64,000 nucleotides of DNA from Epiperipatus broadwayi (Eukaryota; Onychophora; Udeonychophora; Euonychophora; Peripatidae), in NCBI GenBank assembly GCA_028023455.1, contig JAQFVV010006471.1, positions 684,001 through 748,000 of the forward strand. Reading direction: 5' to 3'. Under the pieces are notes generated by a model. It was not told the DNA's origin. It ran no database searches and saw nothing but the letters and a program-made list of their open reading frames with translations. A program made the translations under genes and the position numbers. Numbering within the stretch: position 1 is the stretch's first letter; each line of letters opens with the position of its first letter. Below are positions 37,108 through 50,422 of this stretch, one piece after another.

Positions 37108-37550
37108 CTATTTATAGTTTAATTGTCTTATCAACAAAATCAGTTTCCATCCTGGATCATTTCCATCCTTTATCTATTGATTATAGATAATTCCTAAACT
37201 TCATTATGGTCCATGGCTGATTTGTTCAATTACAACATTTATAACATTTTAAATTTGAAATAGATTATACCAAAATAACAGACAATGCTTTGACAAAATT
37301 ACATCAAATATATATATATCTCTTTGATTAGCTGATTTGTTTATAAGAATTTAAATACATTTTATACAATAATGTCAATTTCACTCATTTTTAAAAATAC
37401 TTTTGCAAATGTTAATAAAATAAATCTTTTATTTTACTTTTCAAATGAACATAGAATTAATAATTTCATATACATATATATGTGCACATACTTATATATA
37501 TATATAATTTCCACCTATTAAAATTGTTAAAAACTTTTAATTTAAAAATA
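37108..37550 (-). mobile_element. LTR-like dispersed repeat, copy 2 (possible solo LTR)
   Basis: Second copy of the sequence at 20,909-21,309, same orientation, with several small indels and two (AT)n insertions. On the minus strand it also carries ATAAATAG at the position of the TATA-like box in copy 1. No gag-like or pol-like sequence adjoins it, so a solo LTR or fragment is the simplest reading. Confidence 0.5.
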
Positions 37551-38171
37551 ATTCTTTGTTTTGGGGTTTAGCTATTCTGCGAATAAATTTATTGTGTTAT
37601 AACTTTACATATTTAATAGAAATAATTTAATTACAGGCTTATTAAAAATTACTGGTTCATGTATAAGTATGTATATATTCCTAATGCTAAATATTAGTCA
37701 AACTTGATAGGTTTTTAACATAATGGGATGTTTTTTTTTTAATTATCACCAGAAAAAAAAATATTTAATTAAGTTTAAGATGAAATTAATTATCAGATCA
37801 TTTTATTCTACAATTATTCTGTGAAGGTATTTAATTATTGGAACTATTAAGACCATTTCTTTGTGTTCTCTTTTATGTATGATCTAAAAACTGATTCCAG
37901 TGAACAAAATGTTCAAAAGCTGAAAAGTATGTTACAGATGTCAAGTTAAGGATTGATAAATATTGTTTTTGAAATGCCTTCTCACTCACAATATTAAAAT
38001 TATGCAAATAAAATAGCCATTTTTCTGAAAGTAAAATACCAATGATAGTCTTCAAATTTGGTATATTAACTATTATTGTAAGGCCAATTTGATAAGGGAG
38101 ATTCTTTTACATGAAAATGCTTGAATAAGGGCATAAAAATGATTGGGTCAAAATGTATAAGTAATTGAATC

Positions 38172-38228
<57 letters not shown>

Positions 38229-40035
38229 CTGAGGGTATAGAAAAATATAAGAACTATTTTATAAGATCATATAAAGTATTGGTTTTAGTTCAGCAAATAT
38301 TGAGACAAATGTTACAATGCTTGTTCATTTTAAAAAAAGCTTGTATGCAAAATCACATTTTATTTTTAGTATCAATATTTTATTTTTTAACATCAACACC
38401 ATAATCTATCCAACAAAAAATATATTAAATACCAAATCCACCAATCCTCTCAGAGCTTTTTTATGCATAGCTTTAACTTTCAGACATTTAATACTTTCAT
38501 CTCTGTAAATATGTAAATCATTAATCAGTTTCCTTCTTCTCCTATCAGTTTTGCAAACAATAAACATTAGTATATGAAACAACGATTTCCATCTGGAAAC
38601 CAGATTTCATCTTGATAAAATCATGATTAATGAGCACAAGTTATAAAAATAAATATCAATGTAAATTCCAGGGATATTATGGGAGACATCCACATCAGAA
38701 CTATAGAGATGAAACATTTTAGGCTCTCAAAATGAAAACTAGGGAGTGTCGGCAAACTTGAAACACTTTAAATGTCAGGTATATTCTCTGCCAAGAAATC
38801 TTCTCCCTAAAAAATACAATAACATTATTTCAACTTCCTATCAAAAATGAAGATCCTCAAAAAAATAATTGTTTAATATAAAATGCATATAATTGTAAAA
38901 TAAAAGGTAGCTCAAATGGTAATGCAATCATCATTAAGATAGATAATTTATGTATGCAATATTTACTGAACCCCAAATATAATAAGCCTTTCTCTCTTCT
39001 TCTGGGTCTTCCTAAACCTTCTGCAGTTATAGGACATTTCAGTTCTCATAGTAGTTTTTGAGGATTAAAAAATAAGAATAAAGAAGATTGTCAATTATGA
39101 AAACAGAAACAGTTTTTTTTTCTTAAGTTTTGTTTCAACAAAACTTTTATCTGCTTACTTATTGACATTATATTGTTTTGCCCAATAACCAACATAAAAC
39201 AAGTGTAATCAGTCCTTGAATTTACATTACTAATCTATTTTAAGGAATGCTAACTGGAATTAATATAAAGAATATCTTGAACATAATATTAATAGGATCT
39301 CTAATTTATTTTTATTGTAATAGATAAATACACACATAATAACACTGTCCATAGAATCTATCCCTCATGGATAGTAAATGCAATTTATTTTCAGTTAAAC
39401 AAAATTAAAGGTGCTTTTTATAGATAATTTTTGCTTTTAAAGATTCAGAAAATACTTACAACATGAAAAATTACTGGATGATCTCAAAAAAATATGGAGA
39501 GAGACCATGAGATGCAAAACTTTACTAGACACAGTCATAAAACTTAGTTACTTTCTACAAAAGCTTTGTGAATGCATATGTACCTCTACAAGAATTATTA
39601 TCACTACTAAGGAATTGTTAATCTTGTAAATCAGGCTTGTAAACCCTATATTGACAGAATAAAAATGCATTATTAGAGTACAATTGGAAGTTTCTCTTTT
39701 TCGATGGTTTTCTAATATCAATCTAATAATATCTGAGGATATTGTTGGACTTGATTTTGCTTTGATTAACTTAAACCAGGATTGGTACCAAGAACTTATA
39801 ACATACTTCCAGAATTTTTAAAATAGTTATAACAAATATACAGTGTAGTTGATAAAATTTTTCAGTAACATTATTCATAGAAAAACTATTCCAAAAATTT
39901 GGCATAAATATAAAACTATGGCAGTCTGAAAACAAAGTAAGCTCAACAATGATAAAAAAATCACTCAATATCATTATTATTATTATGTTCTTATAAGTGT
40001 TTTGCAATAATCATGTCAACATAATTTTGTTAATA
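37551..40035. other. Interval without recognised genes
   Basis: AT-rich sequence with (AT)n at 38,175-38,228. Frames at 37,873-38,055 (-) and 38,317-38,508 (+) show no known motif. The end of the interval, from about 39,480, may hold the decayed 5' part of the LINE relic that becomes recognisable at 40,050. Confidence 0.4.
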
Positions 40036-40049
40036 TTTGAAAGTTATTT

Positions 40050-41210
40050 ATTTATAGAGCAGTCTAGATTTAGGCCAGGAAAATACTACTGTGAACAAGT
40101 TTTATCCTTAACAACATATATTGAAAATAGCTTTCGTAGTAAATTAAAAATTGTGATAATCTTTATTGTTCTAATCTCATTTATGACTCTGTTTGAAAAA
40201 ATGATCTTCTAAAAGTTTCTAAAATTCTTAAATGCAGGAAAATCATAAATTTACTTGAGAAAATTGTCTTCAATAGAAAATCAACTGTCATTAAATAATA
40301 ATCTAATCACCATAGATACAAAATTTTACTGAATAATCTACTTTAGAGTTAAGTTCTTCTATTTACTTTATTTAATATATTCATCACTGATTTCTATATC
40401 TAACTGCAAGAAAATAATCTATGCTGATCAAAATTTCATTCACATTTCAAAAGAGATCCTTTCTTAAAATAGAAAAAATCTTAATAAAAGTGTAAATTGA
40501 TATGAATTTTTTTTTTCAAAGACAGATCAATTTTTCATCTAAACAATAGTGAATCATCTCATAATCTGAATACAATTTTTGTGATAACAAAATGTAATGC
40601 CATCACACTCAACACTGTTTAAGAGCACCCCCTTGGTTCAAAGCTAACTTTTTTTTTTTCACTTTTCTGAGATTAAATAAGAATTAATTTTAGGAATAAC
40701 ATCCTTGGAAAGCCATCTGCCCCTATTTGGGGTTGTACTTTATAAAAAACTTTATTGGCACTAGTTTATCTGCTAATGCAAAATGTACCACAAAAAATAT
40801 TAATGGCCCACTCAAGTCTATGTCTTCGTAGTGACTCCTCTTTTCAACATATTCTATCACCAGATTTAAGAATTTACCTTATAGAAAATGTAAGCAGAGT
40901 GGACTTGACAATAACTCAAGATATAATATCATCATCTAAGATTAATCTCAAATCAAGCTCATTCTTTTGGATGTTAAACCAAGAATTTATAATCAAAAAA
41001 TTGTACTATAAAAATGAAATTCTTATTAAGTTCCATATTTTTTAATCCTTTCATAGATATGACTGGAATATCATAAAGCTTAGGATAACCCATGGTCATC
41101 TGATAATCTGCTTCATAAATGGAATTTAGCAACCACTGGCCTATATAAATGTGAAAACCACAAACCATAAACAACATAGTGGTTACAGTAGCAAAATTAA
41201 AGGACTTATC
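40050..41210 (+). pseudogene. Jockey/CR1-like LINE reverse transcriptase relic
   Basis: Decayed reverse transcriptase of a LINE, plus strand. At 40,050-40,210 the reading is EQSRFRPGKYYCEQVLSLT, then IENSF and a stretch matching the FvDLtaAYDTV region as FIVLISFMTLFEK. The normal family pattern is Q.GFRPG.ST..QvL.LTq.Ie. The catalytic box appears as IIYADQNFI near 40,415, with the second Asp lost. Downstream, 40,690-40,990 matches the C-terminal region: NFRNNILGKPSAPIWG, then LALVYLLMQNVPQ and a segment like the R.ISG..... stretch. Stops and frameshifts are frequent. The 5' endonuclease was not found. Confidence 0.65.
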
Positions 41211-41214
41211 CAAA

Positions 41215-43330
41215 CCATTAGTGAGTTTATTTTTTATGAAAATCTATACCAGTCTTTTATTATATTTTGTTAATAGTTAAGCTATCTAAAAACAACTATA
41301 CATTAAATAAATAATTAATTCTCTCAACATAATCTTTATCACTTCTTTGCCTTTAATTATATGCCAAATCTAATGATCTCAAATGAATAATCTTTTTTCA
41401 CGTACTCCCTCTAACAATTTAATATTGAAAATTGTACACTCCCAATTACCATTTTTTTATTGGTATCTAAATTCATAAATCGGAAATCTTTATTTTTTTT
41501 ATATCTCTTAATTATAAATTTATTTAGTAATATTTATTAAGGCAATAAACCTAAAGCATGTGCAGTTGAAAATGCGAAGGTAGGGACCTCTACAGTTTCA
41601 GATTCATATAAAGCTAAATTCTAAAAAAATATTAACCATCTTTTTCTTAATAAATACACTAATACTCTAAAATCCACTTTACCTGTTAAAATTTCACATT
41701 TTAATATTTCCTATTTCCAATACTATACATTTAGTCCATAAATAATTAAGACTCAATAATTTACTCTAAAACTCCCTGTTTTTTATCGCTTTTTTTCTAT
41801 GTCATTGCTTTAGATTTCTTGTGTGTTTATTCTCACCCAACGTTTATATAAATTTTATTTATGTAAGCAGTCATTTCTAAAAAAGTGACACAATATAATG
41901 TAATTAAATTGCAAATATTTTTTATAACACATTCAGTTTTTTTTTTAAAAGAAAATTAGTATTTTCAAATTCATTTTTTATTTATTAAACTTTTTAATAT
42001 TTTATTCTCAATCATGCATACAAAATGATTCTAACGAAATTTTGTTATTTGAAATATTCATCGATCATTTATATGTCTTTTAAAATTAAAAACACAAACA
42101 TATTCCATTAATATAAAATTTGCCAAGTTTTTAACGTGATTAATTATTGAAAAATATTTTATTTTTATGAATACGTATAAAGATTTGCATATTACTTATT
42201 TGAATCAACAAATGCACAACTAAAATTATATACACATAATAGAAAGTTGAAGACAGATTCATAAACAAAGTTGAAAAATTGTTGGACTTGTGATTAGCGC
42301 TTGTTTAGTTGGACTATCAAGTTTCAATGCTGCTGAATTCATCAATGTTTTAAACTTGACTGTCTCAAAAGTAATGGCTACATTCATGAAATTTAGATAC
42401 GACAATAAAATGGCTTGAATCAAATATGATGAAAACTCTAATCTGAACATTTTAAGGTCTACCAAAATAATTCATCTTGAGTAATACATACTAAATTATT
42501 ATTTCAAAGCAAGGGTTTCTACTGTAAATGCTATAAGTGAATAGTAGTGTTATAAACATAAGATTTGAATAATGAATCGATGGAATTATCACCTATTATT
42601 GTAAAAAAATTCGTTTACATTTTAATCCATCATTTGAATGTTTATGTATATATATTAGCTTAAAAATCTTACTAACCATGAATTGGAAAGCTATATCATG
42701 ATGTCAGTTTGTTCACAAATTATTAATATGACTGTAACAGAAATTCAAATTATTATAGAAACATTGTTACCAGGCAATAGTATCATTTTTTCAAAATACA
42801 AAGTTTCAATTTTGATAGATTATATAGCTAACAAAAGATTTTTATACATTCAACATAGTTACAATTTTATGATCTGCTTAATTGACTGATTTTAAACATT
42901 ATTGAACCATTTTTAAACAGCATTTAAATCCTGATATCCTCAGTAAATATTATTCAAATCCATTATTTTTTCTTTTATCATATTCTTATGGACAAAGTAC
43001 TGGTCAATCTAAAACAATAAAGGCATCGCATATATTTTTATTAACTTATGAGTTCTTGCAAATAAGCATAGAAATACATGTAGCCTACTTACAACACACA
43101 CATAAATATTTGTTTATAAGAGTTATTTTGAATAATTGGAGAGATTATCAAACCATCAGAATTAATTAATGTTGAAAAATTCAAATAATTGATGATTATG
43201 CAAATATGCAAAAACATTTGTAAAAATAATAAAATTAAAATCTGCATATATCTTTAAAGTTATTATGTAACTCACTTGTTTTCAGACATATTGATTTATG
43301 TTTATGTTTATGGTAATTTTTTCAAGTTAT
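41215..43330. other. Interval without recognised genes
   Basis: AT-rich sequence. It contains the 29-bp segment shared with 9,599-9,627 at 41,526-41,554. Frames at 42,259-42,465 (-) and 42,683-42,889 (+) have no recognisable motif. Confidence 0.45.
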
Positions 43331-43336
43331 CTAAAT

Positions 43337-44041
43337 AATGCTTTAGAGCTTCAAGAAATGTTACAAGAGCTATCAGATGAAAGTAAGAATGTAGGATTAA
43401 AGGTAAATGTCAAAAGACTAAAGTAATGTTCAATGGATTTTTTCAAAAGAAAAAAATAAATATTGATAAATGATAAGTTAGAAGAGGCACATAATGAATA
43501 AAATTAATCATAGAATTAAACTTTGTTGGAATGCATTTTATAGAAAAAACTTAGTATTAAAAGGAAATATGTTTTTGTGTTTGAAAAGGAGAGTTTTTAA
43601 TAAATGTGTTTTACCAATTTTTCATGTTTATCTGGGACTTGGACACAACAAAAGATTAATACTAAGATTTTAGACCACTCAGAAAACTATGAAGAGATGT
43701 ATGTTAGGGATAACAAGAAGAGATCAAAAATAAAATACATGGGTGAGTGAACAAGCAGTTGTTATTGACATAATTGAAAAAATTAAGAGACCGAAATGGA
43801 ATTGGTCTAAACATAATGCTAAAAGATATGATAATAGATGGACAGTTCAAATCTTAAACTGGATTCCAAGATATTGTAAAAGGCCTAGGAAAATACCACA
43901 TATGATATGGATGGATGAAATAAGGAAGTGTGCTGTGGTGGTATAGAGAATAAACTCTAGAGATTAGTGATGGACTGAGCTTGGAGAGACCTTCATTCTA
44001 CAATGGATCAAAATAATTAAAAATTATAATGATGATGACCT
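43337..44041 (+). pseudogene. 3' end of a LINE reverse transcriptase ORF
   Basis: The C-terminal part of a LINE ORF2, truncated at its 5' end just after the YADD box. It starts NALELQEMLQELSDESKNVG, then LKVNVK and TKVMFNG across a frameshift. After a poorly preserved middle with stops, an open segment at 43,743-43,946 reads IIEKIKRPKWNWSKHNAKR, then DNRWTVQILNWIPRYCKRPR and MIWMDEIRKCA. This matches the family tail I...KW.WAGH.aR..D.RWt..il.W.Pr..KR..GrP..RW.D.I. The end, GETFILQWIKIIKN followed by GATGATGA, is the usual ending of this LINE type. 5' truncation is the normal outcome of target-primed reverse transcription. It is the same family as the fragment at 75-285. Confidence 0.8.
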
Positions 44042-44399
44042 AAAAGGTGATATGTACTGGGATTAGAATGTAATATTGCCATGCATACAGTATAATTGAA
44101 TCCAGGTCAGGCTTGGAGAATTTCTTTAAGAACTTAGGTTTTTTTTTTTTGTTAAGAAGCTATCCCATAGATAATATTGCAACCAAAGTGATTCCTAATT
44201 AAAATTAAATAAAAAATAAAAAGTGTAGCTCTATCTCATGATTTAAAACTTGCTTTCTTACCTTTCTTTGAAATTTTATTACAATGGCAAGGAAATTTTA
44301 TTTTATCATTGTTTTTAGTCTTTCAGTAGTCTATTGAAAATCATTTTATCTTTTAAGCATATATATATATATATATATGCTTATAAATATAGTATATAT

Positions 44400-44449
<50 letters not shown>

Positions 44450-44704
44450 ACAGATATATGATATATGTTGGAGTAGAGATGAAGGTTGAAATGATTACAA
44501 AAAATTGAAAATATTTTTGCCAAAAAAAATTATTCTTTTTTTCCACAAGATGTTAAAAGTGAATAGAAGCCAATCCCTTTTTGCATGAAAGTAATACAAT
44601 TATAAAACTGACAACTGTCAATATTCACATAGTGATTCTAATAATTGATATCTTTAGTGTGAGAATCTGCACTAATGGATAATTTTAATATAAATAAAAA
44701 AGCT

Positions 44705-44760
<56 letters not shown>

Positions 44761-46744
44761 AAAAAGAGTTGAAGATAACATATTTTAAAATACTATATGT
44801 ATATTGAGACAGTTACATGTCTCATGACATAAACCAACATAGTAGTGTGTGAGTGCATGTATATATATAAAGTTGAAAGAAAAAGTAGAAATAAATGCAA
44901 CAAAATAATTTTGTAGATATTTTTCACATTACACTGAAATAACAGTTAAGGATTAAATAATTTTGAATTTTTAAAAAAATATTATAAATTAAACATTTAA
45001 AAAGGTCTAATTAATATTTTATTAAATCTAATTTTGAAATTAAAACAGCCAAGTTTATTACAATAGATATACTGGTAATTATAAAATTCCATTATTGATT
45101 TTGATTAGCAAATTTTTAAAATTAAATCTTGTATAAAATATTTTGATAAAAATCATACAAAGTTGTTTTTAAAAGAATTAAGGTGAATTGAAAAGAGTCA
45201 TTAATTTTTTTCAATCAAGATAAACAAAACTTATTTTTCAGTACTGTGAGATTTTTTTAATTACATCTGGACTATAAAAAGGTTGGAAAAAATGATTAGA
45301 GATAGTTTTTAGAGATTATGACAAGATAAAGACTATGAAGTTATAAATAAAGGCAAGAGTCAGTGGATCCAGCCACTACTAGTTCACAATGATACTGTTT
45401 GGATTCATGTGGAAGCAATCCAGCTCTTATGTAGTTCATAGACCATATATATGTGTGTGTATTAGACAACAGAGAGACTAAATGGAGCTAATTGAATATA
45501 AACAGTTACCCAGATTATACCTTTTCTGAAGAAGACAATAAGCCAGTCTATGGTTTTAGAAGGGACCAGATTACCAAGAGATTATCATGCTATATATGCA
45601 GTTTTATCAATATGCAAATATGCACAGACAAAGCTAATGCATTATGTATATAAAGTACTTACAGATATCAGCTAGTTTTAAAGGTAAATAATTTTTGACT
45701 AAATTATTCAGCTCAAACTAGAATAATGAAAACAAATAATAAATGACCATTTCCAGTTTTATTTATTAAAAATGAAACTCAGGAAGCTTTTTAGTAAAAA
45801 TGAAGATTGTTAAAACCTCTAATCTAAAAGTAAAACAATGTCTAAAAATAAATGATTTATTTATAAATGATTTTATTTTGAAAATTTAAAAAAAAAGTAA
45901 ACTCAAAAAATCTTATTGTAAATGAAGAAACAAGATCCTAAAGGTTTTTTTAAAATCAGAACTTTCCAAACTGAATCTTATGATAATTTATTTTTACCAT
46001 TAGAAATAATTAATTAATTAATTAATAACTTTGATTCATGATCTATTTATATATATATATACACACACATGTGAATTTTATATAAATTTTTGAGATTGAA
46101 TTAATTGTATCTTAGGAAAATATTCTATGGAAATAAATTTGTTGTTTAACTAATGAAATATCAGTATGCACACACCCATTGTCATAAGTACTAACATATA
46201 TGTATGAAAAAAGACATTATTTATGTATCTTTAAAATATGAATGCTTATTTTTTTATTATTATATGGCAATTCTCATTTGTTACAGCATGTCTTTGTGCT
46301 TATATAGATGTATGTTGGGTATATACATATGTATTAAAATTAATCATATTTTTATTATTAGTTTATGACAATTTAAATGTTTATTTTATATTATACAGGC
46401 ATATCTGTATGTTGATATATAAGTGTTTTACATGAATTTATTGAGACATACATGTATATTACATTGTAATAATGGATTTCTTTTTAGTATTAATCAAAAT
46501 CAGAAGATTTAACTAATATGTATAGCCATATTCTACTGACCTTAATTTCATTTTAATGTAATTATTAATAAATTCATATTTCATTATTTAAATTATTCTA
46601 GTGAATTTATTTAAGCCTAAAATATTATAAATTGTTATATGCTGTATTATATTTATTGTTCACATGAACAATTATAGTTTTTACTCACTGAGTTGGATTC
46701 ATGCATAATGGTATGTAATATAAAAGGAGTTTATATTATGTGCT
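44042..46744. other. AT-rich interval with microsatellites
   Basis: Contains (AT)n at 44,359-44,379, 44,401-44,447 and 44,706-44,757. A less AT-rich block at 45,350-45,640 has no partner in the window and no motif I recognise. Nothing else could be supported. Confidence 0.5.
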
Positions 46745-47160
46745 ATGGACATCCAGATGATCCTGGTTGACACAAAGAGAATATCCTTTAAAGTCCTTAT
46801 ACTACCTTTCAGTTTAATTATTTATTTAGAAATTACATGTAGAGTTGACCAGTGCTTTAATGGTTGTGGCTACAGCATTGATGATGATCAGCATGCTTTA
46901 GTATCCCAGCATTATTTTTAACTGTAATATTCTTATGGAATAGCACTTAAGTTTATGCATCCAAATTAATGTTTAAATAATTATTCCCATGCTGGCAAGG
47001 ACTAAATAAATAATCTGGTCTATAATAGACCCATTTTGAATTCAGTCACAAGATTGAGTGATGATTTGTTTTTATTGTTGATTATCTATAATAATGAATA
47101 AATTAATGTTACTCTGGGTGAACTTATAGTTAGCTTTAATTCTGTGCTGATCTCTCATGC
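46745..47160 (-). repeat. Dispersed repeat, copy A
   Basis: Read on the minus strand this aligns with 54,560-55,080 (plus). Shared anchors, in order, are GAGAGATCAGC, ATGGGTCT..TATAGACCAG, ATTTGGATGCA, AACTTAAGT, AAAATAATGCTGGGA and GCTGATCATCATCAATGCT. Identity is perhaps 70-75% over 400 bp or more. There is no coding capacity. It could be a SINE or the non-coding end of a larger transposon. Confidence 0.7.
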
Positions 47161-47657
47161 TCATTTCTCATATTTATTCATATTATTTGTGAATTTAGAT
47201 TAGTTTATTAACTAGCTTGATGGTGATGTTTTTCCATCACCCAAGGTTCACTCTAATTCTCTGTATCATTATGAAATATATATGTGGTGTCTTTGTCACA
47301 CATTTACCCAATATAATTCTATATTTTTCTCCTGACAAATTTAATGAAAATTCATGAATTAAAAATTTCTCATTTAGACATACAAAAAAATAACCATAAT
47401 AATAACCTGAATAATTAAAAGTTTCAGATAATTATAAATTATTTTTTATGTTCACATTATAAAAAACAATATTAATGTATGCTGAAATAAATAAATAATT
47501 AGTAATCAACTAATTTCAAAGTCACTGCACTAAAAACACTATGATTTTGCTTCATCATTCAGAAACTGTTAATCATTTTAAAACTGTTATCTTTACTGCA
47601 GCATCTGGAAAACTGTTATTGCTTTAAATATGATAAATAAAATTAATCTAATATAAG

Positions 47658-49197
47658 TGAAACAGGGCTGAGTTCAATCCCTGTTTCAAAAAGTAAAATT
47701 TCCTGTTTGTGTCAGTATATAGCCCGATTAATTAAATATATTTCTTTTTCATATTTATATTTCCTTTGTTGTATACAGATTTATAATTCTAAATAGAGAT
47801 TTTAAAAAACTTAAAATAAACAAAAGAGGGGGGTATGTGTGCTCATTTGTTTTTTGAGAATGCATGTATATATGTTGCTAGATAGAATTATATATATATA
47901 TATAAATGCAGATATGGAAATATACTTTATTTTTCAAGATTTGAGAAAAATTAAATGAAAGAAAAAATATCAAAATTAACTTGATTGATATCTAAGGAAT
48001 TTGATTAGGGAGCTTAAAGTTTAGATTAAAAAGAATTTAAATGAAAACAAAAAAGAACAAAATTAGATTAGGAGGTGTGAAAAGTTTTTGTTCAAAAAGA
48101 ATCCGGATTTTTGAGTGGGAGAACTTGCTAAAAAGATTTCAGTCTATTGCTGATCTTTGTAGAGAGTGCTGTGTGAGAGATTTTGTGGAGAGAAATGGAG
48201 GGTAAAATGGTGGGCAAGCTGGCTTAAGAAAGCATAAGCATGCCAGGCATTGCAATCCTGCCCCATAAAGGTCCGAAGGTGGTTGCAGGAAAAGTAACCG
48301 ATGAAGATAGAAACTAATTGATCCAAAGTCTAAATAAAGAAACAAAAGAATGGAATCAGCAAGCAAAAATATAGGACAGCTGGAATAAATAATCCAATTT
48401 AATCACCAGTACATAAGTGCTATAAAAAGGAGTCAAAACGAATGAAATTTTTCACTTTTAATAATCCATCATTTTCCCTGGGGAAGAAAAGAAATTCAGG
48501 TACATACCCATTGAACAATATGTAATTAGTGTTCCAGATAGCATCTGTTTTCTTATAATTTTCACAAACTTTTTTTACAAACTTCATTATCATGAATGAT
48601 ATACATAAACTTTTAAAAAAAAGAAAGAATCAAAAAAAAAGAAATGATTTTTCTTACTAATATGAACTGATATTTGTTTTATTCATGTGATTTTATAAAT
48701 GTCTAAGCTGTGTAGGTATGCATGCATTTTTCTTAAAATAAAAAGCACATAATATTTAATCATGGTAAAATAAAAATGTACAAAATTTTAAAAAATGAAA
48801 TGTAAGTTTATTGGTATTGTTTTATTTAGGTCTAGTTTTTGTAAAAGTAGAAAGAATTTAGAATAGTGTATCAAGCATATTAAAGTATAGTAACCTCATT
48901 CCTCATAGATTTCCATCGATTTGTCAATCACCCACCCTGAGCAGAGCTAGTCCAGGGCATTTCCATATTGGTATTCCAGCTCTCCCAGCATAATTCTTAT
49001 AGAAATATAGGATTGGTGCTTGAGGTCATAAATTGATGCTCATAAATATTCTGGGCGATAAAATGGAATAAGTTTCAAATTTTCTTTGTAAACAATTATG
49101 CATATACGTGTATCATTATATATACATACACACAATCTTACAAGATTACATATATGCATAAGATATATATATATGGAAAATGGTACATCATATTACA
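47658..49197 (+). repeat. 5' LTR
   Basis: Begins TGAAACAGGG within a hairpin (GAAACAGGG, an 11-nt loop, CCCTGTTTC), with a TATA-like TATAAAAAGGAG near 48,420, and ends TATTACA. Minus-strand frames at 48,139-48,366 recur in the other LTR only because of the duplication. Confidence 0.9.
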
Positions 49198-49198
49198 A

Positions 49199-49210
49199 TG
49201 GTGACCCAAC
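49199..49210 (+). promoter_or_regulatory. Primer-binding site (PBS)
   Basis: TGGTGACCCAAC, one base downstream of the 5' LTR. The TGG start complements the CCA tail of a tRNA, and TGGTGACCC fits tRNA-Trp. The match to tRNA-Trp degrades after nine bases. Confidence 0.65.
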
Positions 49211-50110
49211 TAAAAAGCTTTCGAAGAGTGGAAAATATGGGGGGTGGAGTGTAGGGATAAGCATAAATAGAAAAGTAAATACACAGATATATATTGAAAT
49301 TTTTTTTAAAAAAAAAAAGTGGTCAAACATTAAAATTTAGTTTATTGAATTTTAAAGTAAGAGAAATTGGAAAATAGACAATGGAGTGGATTGGTTGGTT
49401 ATGAAAGTTAAGTATGCAGCATGGTGCTTTGGGTGGGGGAAAGTAGGCCTGAAAGTTTTTTTTTATTATTTATTTTTTTAGTTTGTGGGTTCAATATTTA
49501 TCTTGGTTATTATAGGGGCATTTATATATATTGACATATATAAATTAATGGTTTATACATGGGTTTTCTGGTTTGTAAGTATAGAGAATAAATAAGTTGT
49601 GGCTGTGAAGCTTTGGGAGGAAAGTGGTCTAAGTTTGACGGGGGAATATGGGGTTGCCTGCTGGATCAGGCATGTGGTGTGTTGCATTCCATGCATAGTG
49701 GCTTTTTATTCCCAACATGGTTGGAAAATTCCGAATAAGAATTGGGCATCTGTCCTAGTTACCCATACCCATAAGACTTGGAAGCAGCAGAGTGTGGTTA
49801 GGAGATGCTGGCATTTGTCCTAGTTACCGACACCGATAAGATTCAGAAGCAGCAGTGTGTTTAGGAAATGGCTTCTCATTTAGTTGTTTAACCAAGTAGG
49901 TCGGGGTAGAGTTGGATGTGTTCATTCATAGCATGTCACATGCTCATGAGTTGTGGTCAGACCCAGTGTATATCATTAGGCAAATGGTCGGTTACTCTTA
50001 TGTTTTATAGCTACAGATTGAAACTTGAATAAAATTGATTTTAGGACATACGTATAGTTTTATTTGTTAGACATAAGCCATTCAAACATGTAGACCACAT
50101 TTAAAGGCTT
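49211..50110 (+). other. Internal region of the small LTR element
   Basis: About 900 bp, distinctly richer in G than its surroundings. A 74-codon frame at 49,599-49,823 (MAVKLWEESGLSLTG...) lacks known motifs, and much of its 3' end overlaps a 65-bp tandem duplication. Such a region may hold only packaging and priming signals, with proteins supplied by another element. No zinc knuckle or catalytic motif was found in any frame. Confidence 0.6.
49745..49873 (+). repeat. 65-bp tandem duplication
   Basis: Units begin GGCATCTGTCCTAGTTACC (49,745) and GGCATTTGTCCTAGTTACC (49,810). They share AAGCAGCAG and GTTAGGA or TTTAGGA further on, with about ten differences. Confidence 0.85.
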
Positions 50111-50122
50111 CTGGGAGGGGGG
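50111..50122 (+). promoter_or_regulatory. Polypurine tract (PPT)
   Basis: CTGGGAGGGGGG, three bases upstream of the 3' LTR start. It stands out in this AT-rich window and is where plus-strand DNA synthesis of an LTR element would be primed. Confidence 0.75.
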
Positions 50123-50125
50123 TAT

Positions 50126-50391
50126 TGAAACAGGGCAGAGTTCGATCCCCATTTCAAAAAGTAAAATGTTCTGTATGCATCAGTATATAGCCTGATTAAT
50201 TAAATTTATTTCTTTTTCATATTTATATTTCCTTTGTTGTATACAGATTTATAATTCTAAATAGGGATTTTAAAAAGGTTAAAATAAACAAAAGAGGGGG
50301 GGTATGTGTGCTCATTTGTTTTTTGAGAACGCATTATATATTTTGCTAGATAGAATATATATATATATATATAATTGCAGATATGAAAATA

Positions 50392-50422
<31 letters not shown>

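Noticed and set aside
47661-47690. Possible tRNA T-arm (AGTTCAATCCCT; AGTTCGATCCCC in the 3' LTR)
   Set aside because: It resembles a B box, but there is no acceptor, D or anticodon arm around it. It is better explained as the hairpin at the LTR start.
48139-48366. Frames repeated in the LTRs at 48,139-48,366 and 50,682-50,864
   Set aside because: Same reason: duplicated LTR sequence, no motif, different lengths in the two copies.
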